A stretch of 64,000 nt of DNA, from the NCBI GenBank assembly GCA_958295685.1, contig OY282365.1:1426001-1490000 (forward strand), written 5' to 3'. Position 1 is the stretch's first letter, and each line of letters opens with the position of its first letter. The notes beneath the pieces were generated by a model, which saw only the letters and a program-made list of their open reading frames with translations, ran no database searches and was not told the origin of the DNA. Positions 1 to 8,739 of this stretch are shown here, in pieces. Source of the DNA: an uncultured Dehalococcoidia bacterium. GTDB lineage: Bacteria; Chloroflexota; Dehalococcoidia; Lucifugimonadales; CATQGZ01. Position numbers and translations under genes: made by a program.

Positions 1-855
1 CCGCTCCCTCTTGAGGCGCCTGAGGGACTCGACCGTAGACAGCGGCGGCCCGGCGGCGCCGGGTTCGGGCTCCCCGGGATTCCCCAGCGCATGATAGTCG
101 GTGCCGCCGCAGGGTATCAGATCGAGTCGGTCGGCCAGAGCGGCCAGACGCGCCACCTGATCGCTCGAATAGTCCTTGTAGTGAACCTCCATGCCGACCA
201 GACCGGCCTCCTTGAGCTCCTCCAGCGCATGGCGAAGCCCCCTGTCGTCGCCCTCCTGGGACGCGTCGTCATAGTAGGTCGGATGTGCCATGACGGGCAG
301 CGCGCCGTTGGCGGCCAGTATCCCGACCGCGTCCACCGGCGTTACGTTGGGCCGCTCCACGTAAGCCTCGCCGTTCCTGCCTATGTAGCGGTCGAAGGCG
401 TCCCTGGAATACCTGACGTAGCCCGCCTCGACCAGGGCCTGCGCGATGTGGGGCCGGCCTATCGACGCTTCGCCGGCGATCTCCCGCACCCTGTCCCACG
501 AGATTCTCAGGCCCATTGCGTTGAGACGCTCGACCATGGCGCGCGCCCGATCGACGCGCCCCTCTCTGAAGCCGCGCAGGGTGCGCTGGAACCCGGCGTC
601 CTCTTCGTCGACGAAGTAGCCGAGCAGATGCACCTCGGCGCCCGGAACGTCGGTGCTGAGCTCGACCCCGGGTATGAGCTCGAGCCCCGGGAACTCCCGG
701 GCGGCCTCCCGGGCCTCGCTCAGGCCCTCCGTGGAGTCGTGGTCGGAGACCGAGATCACCCTCAGGCCGTTGGAAGCGCACAGCCTGACCAACTCCGACG
801 GGGTGAGAGTTCCGTCGGAGTTGGTGGTATGCAGATGGAGATCGACTAGGGCCAC
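1..855 (-). CDS. PHP-domain phosphoesterase, 3' end beyond window
   Basis: The minus-strand frame reads VALVDLHLHTTNSDGT at its start, then SDHDST, MAHPTYY and GTDYHAL. This is the metal-binding motif order of the PHP phosphoesterase family (TrpH/YciV-like enzymes that act on nucleotide 3',5'-bisphosphates or RNA ends). It opens with a GTG at 855 whose first base is the last base of the RNase Y stop, so the two are co-transcribed and probably coupled. The pairing with RNase Y suggests a role in RNA or nucleotide turnover, which is inference. 285 codons are visible without a stop, so the C-terminus lies left of the window. Substrate cannot be read from the sequence. Confidence 0.85.
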   Translation of the reverse strand, partial: MALVDLHLHTTNSDGTLTPSELVRLCASNGLRVISVSDHDSTEGLSEAREAAREFPGLELIPGVELSTDVPGAEVHLLGYFVDEEDAGFQRTLRGFREGRVDRARAMVERLNAMGLRISWDRVREIAGEASIGRPHIAQALVEAGYVRYSRDAFDRYIGRNGEAYVERPNVTPVDAVGILAANGALPVMAHPTYYDDASQEGDDRGLRHALEELKEAGLVGMEVHYKDYSSDQVARLAALADRLDLIPCGGTDYHALGNPGEPEPGAAGPPLSTVESLRRLKRER

Positions 856-2447
856 TATCGGGCGAACTCGACGGAGCGGCTCTCGCGGATCACGGTAACC
901 TTTATCTGGCCGGGATAGACGAGGGTGTCCTCGATCTTCTTGACGATGTCTCTGGCCATCTTGGAGGCGGCAACGTCGTCGATCGATTCGGGCTGCACCA
1001 TTATCCGTATCTCTCTTCCCGCCTGGATGGCGAAGCACTTCTCGACGCCGTCGAAAGCCCTGCCAACGTCCTCGAGCGCGTCCAGCCGCTTCATGTAGGC
1101 CTCGACCGAGTCTCTGCGGGCGCCAGGTCTGGCGGCGCTGATGGCGTCCGAGGCCGCCACGATGAACGACTCCACGGAGCTCATGTCGTCGTCGTGGTGC
1201 TCCCTGATGCACGCGCACACAGGGCCTGAAACCTCGTACTTGGCCGCTATCTCCCCGCCTATGTCGGCGTGCGGCCCCTCGACCTCATGCGTGAGAGCCT
1301 TCCCCACGTCGTGGAGTAGCCCTCCCGACTTGGCAATGTTCACGTCGGCGCCGACCTCGGCGGCGATCATCCCGGCCAGATGGGAGACCTCGAGGCAGTG
1401 CTGAAGAACATTCTCGCCGTAGCTGTAGCGGTATCTCAGCCGGCCGAGGAGCTTGACGATCTCAGGGTGGAGCCCACGCACCCCGGTATCGAAGACCGCC
1501 TCCTCTCCGCTCTTCCAGATACTGCCGTTGACCTCTTTCTCCGCTTTGGCAACCATGTCCTCGATCCGCGCCGGGTGGATCCGGCCGTCGGCCATCAGCT
1601 TGGTGACGGCAACCCTGGCAACCTCCCTTCGGATCGGATCGAAGCTGGACAGGGTAACCGCCTCCGGCATGTCGTCGATGATCAGATCGACGCCGGTCGC
1701 GCCGGAGATCGCCTTTATGTTTCGTCCTTCGCGGCCTATCAGACGACCCTTCATGTCGTCACTGGGCAGGGGCACCGTGGTAACCGTTACCTCGGACACG
1801 ACGTCGGAGGCGAGCCGGTGGATCGACTGTGACAGTATCCTCCTAGCCTTGCCTTCAGCCTCCTCCCGTGCCCGCTCCTCGGCATCGCGGTATCTCAGGG
1901 CAAGCTCGTGCTGGACCTCCTCCTCGGCGCGCCGCATGAGAAGGTCTCTGGCCTCGTTCAGCGACAGCGCGCTGACGGACTCGAGCTCGGCGAGCTGACT
2001 CTCCTTGATCTGCTCGACCTCGGCCCTGACGGACTCGAGAGCATCCTCGTTATCGTGCAGCGCCTGCTCCCTGCGATCGAGGTTAGCGGCCCTGCGTTCG
2101 GAGTTCTCCTCTCGATTGACCAGCCGCTGCTCAGTCTTCTGCAGATCCGAGCGCCGCTCCCTGATCTCCGTATCCGCGCCTGCCAGCCGCTGCTCCATCT
2201 TCCGGAGCTCCGCGCGCCATCCCTTGATCTCGCTCTCCGCGGCTGAACGGGCTTGGAGAGCGCTCTCATTGGCCTCCAGAAGCAGGCCCCTTCTCTCCTC
2301 GCGGGCCGACTCCAGCAACGCCTCCGCCTCTGACTTCGCAGCCTCTCTGCGCCTGTCCAGCAACCACACTCTAACGAAGTAGCTCAGTAGCGCCCCCGCT
2401 ACCAGACCGCCAAGGACGGTGGGTATCAAAACTACAATGAGTTCCAC
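855..2447 (-). CDS. rny: Ribonuclease Y
   Basis: Membrane-anchored endoribonuclease that starts mRNA decay in many bacteria lacking RNase E. Visible in order are an N-terminal transmembrane helix, a long charged coiled coil, a KH domain containing GRLIGREGRN (about residue 235) and an HD domain with the metal-binding HDVGKA (about 380). The open frame extends to a TTG at 2468, but an AAGGAGG ribosome site lies 9 nt before the GTG at 2447, giving VELIVVLIPT and 530 aa; I prefer that start. The stop overlaps the PHP gene by one base. A promoter-like sequence lies at 2494-2522. Confidence 0.95.
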   Translation of the reverse strand: MELIVVLIPTVLGGLVAGALLSYFVRVWLLDRRREAAKSEAEALLESAREERRGLLLEANESALQARSAAESEIKGWRAELRKMEQRLAGADTEIRERRSDLQKTEQRLVNREENSERRAANLDRREQALHDNEDALESVRAEVEQIKESQLAELESVSALSLNEARDLLMRRAEEEVQHELALRYRDAEERAREEAEGKARRILSQSIHRLASDVVSEVTVTTVPLPSDDMKGRLIGREGRNIKAISGATGVDLIIDDMPEAVTLSSFDPIRREVARVAVTKLMADGRIHPARIEDMVAKAEKEVNGSIWKSGEEAVFDTGVRGLHPEIVKLLGRLRYRYSYGENVLQHCLEVSHLAGMIAAEVGADVNIAKSGGLLHDVGKALTHEVEGPHADIGGEIAAKYEVSGPVCACIREHHDDDMSSVESFIVAASDAISAARPGARRDSVEAYMKRLDALEDVGRAFDGVEKCFAIQAGREIRIMVQPESIDDVAASKMARDIVKKIEDTLVYPGQIKVTVIRESRSVEFAR

Positions 2448-2493
2448 GCTACTCACCCTCCTTAACAATTTTGAAGCTCACGCTTCCACGTGA

Positions 2494-2522
2494 ATGGTAA
2501 GTGTGGCAGTATGGAGTGTCAA
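2494..2522 (-). promoter_or_regulatory. Predicted sigma70-type promoter for rny
   Basis: On the minus strand TTGACA is followed after 17 bp by TACCAT, about 45 bp upstream of the rny start. The -35 is perfect and the -10 partial. Prediction from sequence only. Confidence 0.55.
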
Positions 2523-2698
2523 GACGACCACTCGTCGTCCCAATCCCCCACCCCCGTCATTCCCGCGAAAGGAGACCTGCCAAACACCGGGCCGACCAAG
2601 CCTTTCCCCGGCGGGGTACGTCGCCGCGATCCACGAATCCGTTCGTTACACCCGCCCGTGGTGGGCGACACTGACCCACTGAGTCGAAAGACTCCCCC

Positions 2699-2727
2699 TT
2701 GACAAATCGAACTACTGTCCGCATAAT
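2699..2727 (+). promoter_or_regulatory. Predicted sigma70-type promoter upstream of ispD and iteron element A1
   Basis: TTGACA, a 17-bp spacer and CATAAT, reading toward ispD. A transcript from here would carry the whole A1 iteron array as a leader of about 225 nt. The spacer contains CGAAC, also found in the spacers of the promoters of the four other iteron elements. Confidence 0.6.
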
Positions 2728-2759
2728 GGCCCCAAGACACCTGCCGACGGCCGCCTGCG

Positions 2760-2955
2760 AAACGGAACGGATGGAACAAAATGGGACAGTTTGGAACAGT
2801 TTCTCGAAATTCCGAGGCCGCGCCCCGTATGAACCGGCCCCGAACAGCTACGAATCACCTGTCCCACATCTGTCCCGATTCTGTCCCACATCTGTTCCAC
2901 TTCTGTTCCATTTGTGTTCCACTTCTGTTCCATTTGTGTTCCACTCCGGAAGGCC
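2760..2955 (+). repeat. Iteron element A1 in the ispD leader
   Basis: From 2860 to about 2945 the sequence is a head-to-tail array of eight 11-bp units, TGTCCCACATC type then TGTTCCACTTC/TGTTCCATTTG type. Before it, at 2774-2812, lie three inverted words (TGGAACA, TGGGACA, GGAACA). The two parts are separated by CAGCTACGAA at 2845-2854. It belongs to the same family as A2, A3, B1 and B2, but here the inverted words come before the core and the array after it. The 11-bp period is not a multiple of three and no frame resembles a protein family, so I read it as non-coding. Confidence 0.8.
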
Positions 2956-2959
2956 GCCG

Positions 2960-3661
2960 GTGAGCCGCGGCGCCGTGAACCCCGAGCAGCAGGCCGTCGG
3001 CGCCGTTATCGTGGCCGCCGGCGAAGGGCGGCGGATGGATGGCGTCGACAAGATTTTCGCGCCGATGATGGGCCGGCCGCTGGTCTCACACTCCGTCGCG
3101 GCATTCGACGACTTCCACAGAGTGGGACGGATCGTGCTGGTGCTGGCGCCCAAGAACCTGGACAGGGGCCGGCGACTCGTCGAAGAGAGCGGCTGGAACA
3201 AGGTCGCCAACGTGTGCGCGGGGATGGAGAGACGCCAAGACTCGGTGCGCCGCGGCCTCGACAGCCTGCGCGCTGTCGAATGGGTCGTCGTCCACGACGG
3301 CGCGCGCCCACTCGTGAGCGCCGACGTCATAGACAGAGGACTCGACGCGGCCAGGGAGACCGGCGCCGCGGCAGCCGCGGTTCCGGTCACGGACACCATC
3401 AAGACGGCAGACCCCGCCGGACTGGTCACCCGCACGCTGCCCCGCGACGAACTCTGGGCCACCCAGACCCCTCAGGTCTTCAGGCGGAGACTCCTGTCGG
3501 AGGCCCACCACAGGGTCGACCAAGACGTCACGGACGACGCCGCCATGGTCGAGCGGCTGGGAGGCGCCGTGAAGCTGTTCATGGGGTCGTATGATAACCT
3601 CAAGGTGACCACGCCCAACGACCTGGCAGTGGCGGAGGCCCTGCTGAGGGCGCGTGGATGA
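2960..3661 (+). CDS. ispD: 2-C-methyl-D-erythritol 4-phosphate cytidylyltransferase
   Basis: Transfers CMP to methylerythritol phosphate in the non-mevalonate isoprenoid pathway. The N-terminal nucleotide-binding AAGEGRRMDGVDKIF, the central VVHDGARPLV and the C-terminal DDAAMVE are the IspD signatures. The upstream open frame runs through the A1 repeat and is not credible as protein. A GTG at 2960 has GGAAGG about 6 nt before it and gives 233 aa, the usual length; a second GTG at 2975 is possible. It overlaps ispF by 4 nt (ATGA), so the consecutive MEP-pathway enzymes are translationally coupled. Confidence 0.93.
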   Translation: MSRGAVNPEQQAVGAVIVAAGEGRRMDGVDKIFAPMMGRPLVSHSVAAFDDFHRVGRIVLVLAPKNLDRGRRLVEESGWNKVANVCAGMERRQDSVRRGLDSLRAVEWVVVHDGARPLVSADVIDRGLDAARETGAAAAAVPVTDTIKTADPAGLVTRTLPRDELWATQTPQVFRRRLLSEAHHRVDQDVTDDAAMVERLGGAVKLFMGSYDNLKVTTPNDLAVAEALLRARG

Positions 3662-4140
3662 TCGTCCGCTCCGGAATCGGGGTCGACGCCCATCCGCTGG
3701 TCCCAGGCCGCCCGCTCGTATTGGGCGGCGTCGACGTGGATTTCCAAAAGGGACTCGCCGGCCACAGCGACGGGGACGTCCTGACGCACGCAGTGATCGA
3801 CGCGCTGCTGGGCGCCGCCGGACTGGGCGACGTCGGCGTCCACTTCCCGTCGACCGATCCGGGCCTGAAGGGGATTGCTGGCGCGACCCTGCTGACCCGG
3901 ACCGCCGATCTGCTCGACAGGCATAAATGGCGAGTCACGTACGTCGATGCTACAATAATCGCCGAGCGGCCGGCCCTCAGGCCATACCTGGGACGCATGA
4001 GGCGTATCCTCGCCGGCCCTCTGGGACTCCGACCGGACGAGGTCAGTATCAAGGCTACGACAACCGACGGCCTGGGGTTTGCAGGCAGAGGCGAGGGCAT
4101 CTCCGCCCTGGCCGTCGCCACGCTCGAACGGGAAGAATGA
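3658..4140 (+). CDS. ispF: 2-C-methyl-D-erythritol 2,4-cyclodiphosphate synthase
   Basis: Cyclises CDP-methylerythritol 2-phosphate with loss of CMP. GIGVDAHPL holds the metal-binding Asp and His, followed by GHSDGDVLTHAVIDALLGA and the C-terminal KATTTDGLGFAGRGEGI that binds CMP. Length 160 aa is standard for this homotrimeric enzyme. It overlaps ispD and cysS by 4 nt each, so the three genes form one coupled unit. Confidence 0.96.
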   Translation: MIVRSGIGVDAHPLVPGRPLVLGGVDVDFQKGLAGHSDGDVLTHAVIDALLGAAGLGDVGVHFPSTDPGLKGIAGATLLTRTADLLDRHKWRVTYVDATIIAERPALRPYLGRMRRILAGPLGLRPDEVSIKATTTDGLGFAGRGEGISALAVATLEREE

Positions 4141-5618
4141 AACTCTATAACACACTGTCGAGATCGGCCGAAAGGTTCACCGCCAAAGACGGCGTCGTCA
4201 GGATGTACGTCTGCGGCATCACCCCGTACTCCCCGTCGCACCTCGGCCACGCCATGTCGTCGGTGGTGTTCGACACGCTGCGAAGATACCTGGAGTACAC
4301 CGGCCACGAGGTCAGGCACGTTCAGAACTTCACCGACGTCGACGACAAGATGATCGCGGCAGCGGCCGAGGAGGGAATCCCCACCGCGGCTCTGGCCGAG
4401 CGCTACATACGACAGTACTTCCAGGAGGTGGACGCCCTCAACGTCCTGCGCGCCGACGCCTACCCGCGCGCTACCGGAGAGATCCCGAAGATCATCGAGA
4501 TAATCGAGGCCCTGGTTGCGGGCGGATACGCCTATGCCGTCGAGGGCAGCGTCTACTACAGGGTCAGCAGGTTCGAGAACTACGGCAGGCTGAGCCGCAG
4601 AAGCGCCGACAGCATGATGGCCGGGGCCCGCGTGGACGTAGACGAGAAGAAAGAGGACGTCATGGACTTCGCTCTCTGGAAGGCTCGCAAGCCGGGCGAG
4701 CCTTCGTGGAAGAGCTCCTGGGGACGCGGAAGGCCGGGGTGGCACATCGAGTGCAGCGCGATGTCCATCGCCCACCTCGGCGGCTCCATCGACATACACG
4801 GCGGCGGCCCGGAGCTCATGTTCCCCCATCACGAAAACGAGATCGCCCAGTCCGAACCCTACACCGGCGAGGTGCCGTTCGTCAGGTTCTGGGTTCACAA
4901 CGGCCTCGTCCAGTTCGGCGAAGACAAGATGAGCAAGTCCCTCGGCAACGTGGTGACCATCGCAGAAGCCCTCGACAGGTTCTCACCCGATGCCCTCAGA
5001 CTCTTCCTCCTCGGATCCCACTACCGGAGCCCGCTCGTCTACTCCCACCGGAACGTGACCGCGCAGGAGCGGGCCGCAGAGCGTCTCCGTACCGCCGCAC
5101 ACGGCGGCGGCGCGAGCGGCGGCGCCTCTCTCGACCCAGCCCGGCACAGAGACCGCTTCATAGAGGCTATGGACGACGACCTCAACACCCCCAGGGCCCT
5201 GGCAGCCCTCTTCGACCTCGCAAGGGACATAAACCGAACCATCGAGGCCGGAGGCCGCGTCTCGGACGCCCAGGCAGCCCTCCGAGACCTGTGTGACGTG
5301 CTCGGACTCACCCTCGAAGAGCCGGCAGCCCAGTCCGCGGACGACGCCGCAGGGTTCGCCGACCTCCTGAATGAACTGCGCCCGGACCTCGAAGCGATGC
5401 CCGGACCCGGCGAGACGGCCCTGCAAACGCTGACCGCCAGGCTGAACGAGGGGGCGGACGCCGACGAAGTCGTCCGGCTCTGGGTCGGCCTCCGCTCGGA
5501 ACTGAGGAGCGCGGGGCGCTTCGAGATGGCCGACAGGATCAGGGACGGACTGGCCGCCCTCGGCGTGGTCGTCTCCGACAGGGCCGGCGCCACCGAATGG
5601 CGGCGCCCAGGGCGCTAG
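4137..5618 (+). CDS. cysS: Cysteinyl-tRNA synthetase
   Basis: Class I aminoacyl-tRNA synthetase charging tRNA-Cys. The HIGH-type motif is PSHLGHA near residue 38, the zinc-binding Cys is in YVCGITPY, ECSAMS and HHENE follow, and the KMSKS loop is DKMSKSLGN. The ATG at 4137 overlaps the ispF stop and gives 493 aa, beginning MKLYNTLS as family members do. The longer open frame upstream is ispF read in another frame. Confidence 0.96.
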   Translation: MKLYNTLSRSAERFTAKDGVVRMYVCGITPYSPSHLGHAMSSVVFDTLRRYLEYTGHEVRHVQNFTDVDDKMIAAAAEEGIPTAALAERYIRQYFQEVDALNVLRADAYPRATGEIPKIIEIIEALVAGGYAYAVEGSVYYRVSRFENYGRLSRRSADSMMAGARVDVDEKKEDVMDFALWKARKPGEPSWKSSWGRGRPGWHIECSAMSIAHLGGSIDIHGGGPELMFPHHENEIAQSEPYTGEVPFVRFWVHNGLVQFGEDKMSKSLGNVVTIAEALDRFSPDALRLFLLGSHYRSPLVYSHRNVTAQERAAERLRTAAHGGGASGGASLDPARHRDRFIEAMDDDLNTPRALAALFDLARDINRTIEAGGRVSDAQAALRDLCDVLGLTLEEPAAQSADDAAGFADLLNELRPDLEAMPGPGETALQTLTARLNEGADADEVVRLWVGLRSELRSAGRFEMADRIRDGLAALGVVVSDRAGATEWRRPGR

Positions 5619-5624
5619 ACGCCG

Positions 5625-5843
5625 CTAGAAGAACCTGACGCTGATTATCGAGATGCCGATGAACACGACCACCAAGAAGATGGTGAATCGGAAGAGTACC
5701 AACTCGATGCCGCGGCGCGTGCGGAACGAGCTCTCCGCCGAGCCGAACAGCCCCGTGCCCTGACCCCGAACCTGCGCCAGAATGGTCACGATGAGCAGCA
5801 CGGAGATGAATATCTGCAAGTAGTTGAGGAGTGAGCCGCTCAT
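5625..5843 (-). CDS. secG: Preprotein translocase subunit SecG
   Basis: Small membrane partner of SecYE in protein export. The 72-aa product has two hydrophobic helices (about residues 5-24 and 49-70) separated by a polar loop containing GTGLFG, the SecG hallmark. It is the last gene of the leftward series that begins with rpmH and lies 35 bp beyond yvcK. Its stop is 6 bp from the convergent cysS stop; I see no clear hairpin terminator between them. Confidence 0.88.
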   Translation of the reverse strand: MSGSLLNYLQIFISVLLIVTILAQVRGQGTGLFGSAESSFRTRRGIELVLFRFTIFLVVVFIGISIISVRFF

Positions 5844-5878
5844 ACGTCTACCGGTGGACTCTCATATCGATTCCGCCT

Positions 5879-7168
5879 CTATCCCCCATTTCTATTCGCT
5901 GCCCCGTTGGCCTCTCCATCGTACAACTCTCTGAGCGCGTTTACCAGCATCTGAGAGTCATGCCTCAGCGGATGTCGTGCGTCCGCGAGCGCCGCCCGTT
6001 TCAGGACGGCGTGGACCAGCGGGCGGTCGTCGGGTATCACCGGCTCCGAAGAGAACCGGTCGTCTATAGCCGGCGCCGTGTCGTTGACGACTACGTAGTC
6101 CACCAGGCCGGGAAACGTGTGCCGCTGAAGGGCTTCCAGGTGGTCGGCCACGCCGTATCCGGCGGTCTCCCCCGATTCGGTGGCTATGTTGCACACGTAT
6201 ACCTTGGTCGCGCCGCTCTCCTTCAGAGACTGCGCGATGCCGCCCACCATGAGGTTCGGAAGGATACTCGTGTACAGGCTGCCGGGGCCGATCACGACCA
6301 TCTGAGCGTTGCGAATGGCCTCCACCGCGGGCGGGTAGGCCTCGGCGTCCGCAGGCTCGATCGACAGACGCTCGATCCCGCCGCCATGCCGAGGTATGTT
6401 CGATTCGCCCTCCACGCTGCTGCCGTCCGTGAGCCGAGCCGTGAGCCTCAGACCCACCGCCGACGCCGGCGCCACCCGCCCATGAACGGCCAGCACCCTG
6501 CTCGACTCCGACAGAGCCTCCTCGAAGCTCCCCGTGACGTTCGCCATCGCGGCGATGAACAGGTTGCCGAAGCTGTGACCCCGAAGCCCGTTGCCGCGGG
6601 TGAAACGGTACTGGAACAGATCGGTCAGAAGAGGCTCGCTCTCCGACAGCGACACGATGCAGTTCCGGAAGTCCCCGGGCGGGAGAATCCCCAGCTCTCG
6701 GCGCAGGCGGCCGGAGCTGCCCCCGTCGTCCGCCACCGTTATGACGGCCGTCAGGTTGTCGGTGTAAGTCTTCAGCCCTCGCAGCAGCACCGACAGCCCG
6801 GTCCCGCCGCCGATGGCGACGATACGCGGCCCCCTGCTCCTGGCGCGCCGCGTATAGACCGTGTTGGCAAGGCTCCCTATGCTCCGGTCCGACAGGATCA
6901 CCGACCCGACCGACCGGTACAGACCGTAGACCGCGAGCCCCACGAAACCCACCGCGACCGCAATCAGAAAGACACCCTCCAGGTTGTAGGGCAGGAAATC
7001 GGGGAACGGCCTGGCGAAACTGAACAGCCTCCTGACCAGAAACGCTATCCCGACCGACCAGGCCACCACACCCAGGGCGCCGACCAGCAGCCACCTCTTG
7101 ACTCCCAGGCCGGGGTAGAGCAGCTTGACGGCGTCCGACCACCCGGAGCCGCCGCGGCCTCCGTTCAC
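5879..7168 (-). CDS. yvcK: YvcK/CofD-like protein, putative gluconeogenesis factor
   Basis: Two N-terminal transmembrane helices (about residues 15-40 and 55-80) precede a YvcK/CofD-type domain that begins IVAIGGGTGLSVLLRGLK and includes TVADDGGSSGRLR and GNLFIAA. In Firmicutes YvcK binds UDP-sugars and supports growth on gluconeogenic carbon and correct wall synthesis. A GTG at 7168 overlaps the gatB stop (GTGA) and gives 429 aa. The membrane-anchored form recurs in several phyla. The exact ligand here is unknown. Confidence 0.88.
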   Translation of the reverse strand: MNGGRGGSGWSDAVKLLYPGLGVKRWLLVGALGVVAWSVGIAFLVRRLFSFARPFPDFLPYNLEGVFLIAVAVGFVGLAVYGLYRSVGSVILSDRSIGSLANTVYTRRARSRGPRIVAIGGGTGLSVLLRGLKTYTDNLTAVITVADDGGSSGRLRRELGILPPGDFRNCIVSLSESEPLLTDLFQYRFTRGNGLRGHSFGNLFIAAMANVTGSFEEALSESSRVLAVHGRVAPASAVGLRLTARLTDGSSVEGESNIPRHGGGIERLSIEPADAEAYPPAVEAIRNAQMVVIGPGSLYTSILPNLMVGGIAQSLKESGATKVYVCNIATESGETAGYGVADHLEALQRHTFPGLVDYVVVNDTAPAIDDRFSSEPVIPDDRPLVHAVLKRAALADARHPLRHDSQMLVNALRELYDGEANGAANRNGG

Positions 7169-8739
7169 GCTGGAAGACCCCCCCTCCGTCTCTCTCTCTC
7201 CAGCCTCTCCTCGAGCATCGACGTCACGAGCCGGGGGTTCGCCTTGCCCCTCGTAGCCTTCATCGCCTGTCCTATCAGAAACCGCAGCGCGGTCTCCTTC
7301 CCGTTCATATAGTCGGCCACCGGCTGAGGATTGTCGCCTATCACCTCCGATACCACGACGTCCAATGACCCCGCGTCGCTGATCTGCGCCAGCCCTGCCG
7401 ATTCCGCGATGTCCGCCGGTTGCCGCCCGCTCTCGAACATCTCCTCGAACACCGTCTTGGCCATGTTGGAGTTGAGACGCCCGTCCTCGACCATCCCTAT
7501 GAGCTCGATCAGATGCTCCGGCCGAATCGGAACCCCCTCCAGCGGCCGGCCCGTGGCATTCAGCAGACGCGCCATCTCGCCGAGCATCCAGTTGCTCGCA
7601 GACTTGGCGAGCGCGCCCTCGTCCCCGTCCATCGGCCGCCTCGACGCCACGACCGCCTCGAAGAAGTCGGCCGTGCCGCGCGAAGCCGTCAGCAGCCCCG
7701 ACTCGTAGTCCGACAGCCCGTACTGCGCGGACAGCCTCCGCCTCCGTGCGCGCGGAAGCTCCGGCAGCGACTCCTCGATCTCCCTGACCCACGCGGGCTC
7801 TATCACGATCGGCGGCAGATCGGGCTCCGGGAAGTAGCGGTAGTCGGAGGCGTACTCCTTGCTTCGCTGGGATACGGTGACCCCCTCCGCCTCCACCCAG
7901 CCCCGCGTCTCCTGCGCCACCCTCGTCCCATCCCGCGACGCGCGCGTCTGCCGCTCGGCCTCGAACTCGAGCGCCCTGTAGACCGAGCGGAAGCTGTTCA
8001 TGTTCTTGACCTCGACCTTCGGGCCGAGCCCGCTCGAACCCTTCGGCCGGACGCTTATGTTGGCGTCGCAGCGGAAGCTCCCCTCCTCCATGTTCCCGGT
8101 GCTCGCCCCTATGTACTGAAGGATCGAGTGAAGCTCGGTCAGGTAGCCCCGGGCCTCATCCGCGCTGCGCATGTCCGGCTCGCTGACCACCTCCATCAGG
8201 GGGACGCCAGCCCTGTTGACGTCCATCAGGCTGTAGCCCTCGCCGTAGTCCTCGGTACGGTGCATCAGCTTGGCGACGTCCTCCTCGAGATGAACGCGGG
8301 TCACCCCTATCGTCCTCGCGCAGCCGCCCACGTCTATCTCGATCCGCCCGCCGCTCGCTATCGGACGGTCGTACTGGGATATCTGATAGCCCTTCATCAG
8401 GTCGGGGTACGGGTAGTTCTTGCGGTCGAACTTCGTCACGCGCGCAATCGTGCAGCCCACCGCCAAACCGGCGCCGATCACCAGCCTGACGGCCTCTCTG
8501 TTTACGACCGGCAGCACCCCCGGCATCCCCATGCACACAGGGCACACCAGAGTATTGGGAGGGGCGTCCTGATAGGATGCGCCGCAGGAGCAAAACATCT
8601 TGCTCTCGGTGAGCAGCTGGGAGTGTACCTCCAGCCCTATTACGACCTCGTACTCCACGCGCACAAGTATAGGGCGCAGCCCCGCTTGGGACAAGTCGGC
8701 CCACTCGGCGGGGTCTGACAAGCCCCGCTCCCGCGTCAC
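7165..8739 (-). CDS. gatB: Aspartyl/glutamyl-tRNA amidotransferase subunit B
   Basis: GatB of the GatCAB complex, which converts mischarged Glu-tRNA-Gln and Asp-tRNA-Asn to the cognate products. EVVIGLEVHSQL, the zinc-binding FCSCG...CPVCMGMPG and DLMKGYQISQYDRP are diagnostic, and a C-terminal YqeY-like tail ends the protein. The GTG at 8739 overlaps the peptidase stop (GTGA) and gives 524 aa, with about 27 extra residues. A GTG at 8658 (VEYEVVIG) would match the family start; I cannot choose firmly. gatA and gatC are not in the window. Confidence 0.95.
   Translation of the reverse strand: MTRERGLSDPAEWADLSQAGLRPILVRVEYEVVIGLEVHSQLLTESKMFCSCGASYQDAPPNTLVCPVCMGMPGVLPVVNREAVRLVIGAGLAVGCTIARVTKFDRKNYPYPDLMKGYQISQYDRPIASGGRIEIDVGGCARTIGVTRVHLEEDVAKLMHRTEDYGEGYSLMDVNRAGVPLMEVVSEPDMRSADEARGYLTELHSILQYIGASTGNMEEGSFRCDANISVRPKGSSGLGPKVEVKNMNSFRSVYRALEFEAERQTRASRDGTRVAQETRGWVEAEGVTVSQRSKEYASDYRYFPEPDLPPIVIEPAWVREIEESLPELPRARRRRLSAQYGLSDYESGLLTASRGTADFFEAVVASRRPMDGDEGALAKSASNWMLGEMARLLNATGRPLEGVPIRPEHLIELIGMVEDGRLNSNMAKTVFEEMFESGRQPADIAESAGLAQISDAGSLDVVVSEVIGDNPQPVADYMNGKETALRFLIGQAMKATRGKANPRLVTSMLEERLERERRRGGLPA

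Noticed and set aside
91..849. 252-aa plus-strand open frame opposite the PHP gene
   Set aside because: Antisense shadow; the minus strand has full PHP motifs and no family resemblance is seen on the plus strand.
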